Positions 6,316 through 6,395 of a stretch of DNA of 6,395 nucleotides are shown in pieces (the stretch's first letter is position 1; every line of letters begins with the position of its first letter). Source of the stretch: Angelakisella sp. (GTDB lineage: Bacteria; Bacillota; Clostridia; Oscillospirales; Ruminococcaceae); assembly GCA_013316495.1 (NCBI GenBank), contig WSMP01000090.1:1-6395 (forward strand). The letters are read 5' to 3'. The translations under genes and the position numbers were made by a program. Under the pieces are notes generated by a model. It ran no database searches. It was given only the letters and a program-made list of their open reading frames with translations, and had not been told where the DNA came from.

Positions 6316-6389
6316 TCTGGGCTGCCGCCCAGCCCCGCCTTCTTTTTCTTTTCGCGGGAAAAGAAAAAGAGGCAAAAAGAAAAGCGGCC
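6316..6389 (+). repeat. Composite double-hairpin dispersed repeat, copy 2
   Basis: This matches the element at 3982-4052 in module order and orientation. Hairpin A is CTGGGC (6317-6322) with GCCCAG (6327-6332) around loop TGCC. CCCCGCC follows. Hairpin B is TCTTTTTCTTTTC (6341-6353) paired perfectly with 6358-6370 around loop GCGG, extended by GCC/GGC after a one-base bulge (6337-6339 with 6371-6373). The tail has the form GCAAAAAGAAAAGCGGCC (6372-6389). It lies upstream of the tsaD promoter, so it is not a tsaD terminator. The stretch continues past the window edge and the element may be longer. Confidence 0.75.
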
Positions 6390-6395
6390 AAAGCT

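Overview
The window is ordinary chromosomal DNA from a GC-rich, low-copy-repeat bacterial genome. The likeliest source is a Clostridia member of the Oscillospiraceae/Ruminococcaceae type. This is inferred from the DUF1934 (YwiB-like) gene directly before argS, a Firmicutes arrangement; from the clostridial-style HMGN form of the ArgRS signature; from strong AAGGAG ribosome sites; and from G/C-rich third codon positions. No species can be named from the sequence alone.

Layout, left to right. Positions 3-3965 hold three plus-strand genes, closely spaced and without an intervening terminator: the 3' part of a DUF1934 gene, argS (arginyl-tRNA synthetase) and lepA (elongation factor 4). The gaps of 15 and 42 bases contain only ribosome binding sites, so they probably form one transcript. 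Positions 3966-4296 are non-coding and packed with inverted repeats: a composite double-hairpin element, two GC-rich hairpins, and two hairpins with related arms. The last of these looks like a terminator serving both converging transcripts. Positions 4297-6227 hold two minus-strand genes: tsaD (tRNA t6A37 threonylcarbamoyltransferase subunit), then, 20 bases downstream, a DUF1963/YwqG-family protein of unknown function. A sigma-A-type promoter for this pair lies at 6260-6288. The right edge (6316-6389) holds a second copy of the composite double-hairpin element.

Three of the genes serve translation: tRNA charging (ArgS), ribosome function (LepA) and anticodon-loop modification (TsaD). The two DUF proteins have no established role. 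The most interesting signal is the dispersed element, seen twice in the same orientation in non-coding DNA. Its hairpin arms differ between copies yet stay complementary, which suggests that the fold is what is maintained. I found no CRISPR array, transposase, phage gene, tRNA, rRNA, riboswitch or defence system, and nothing that amounts to a new multi-gene system.
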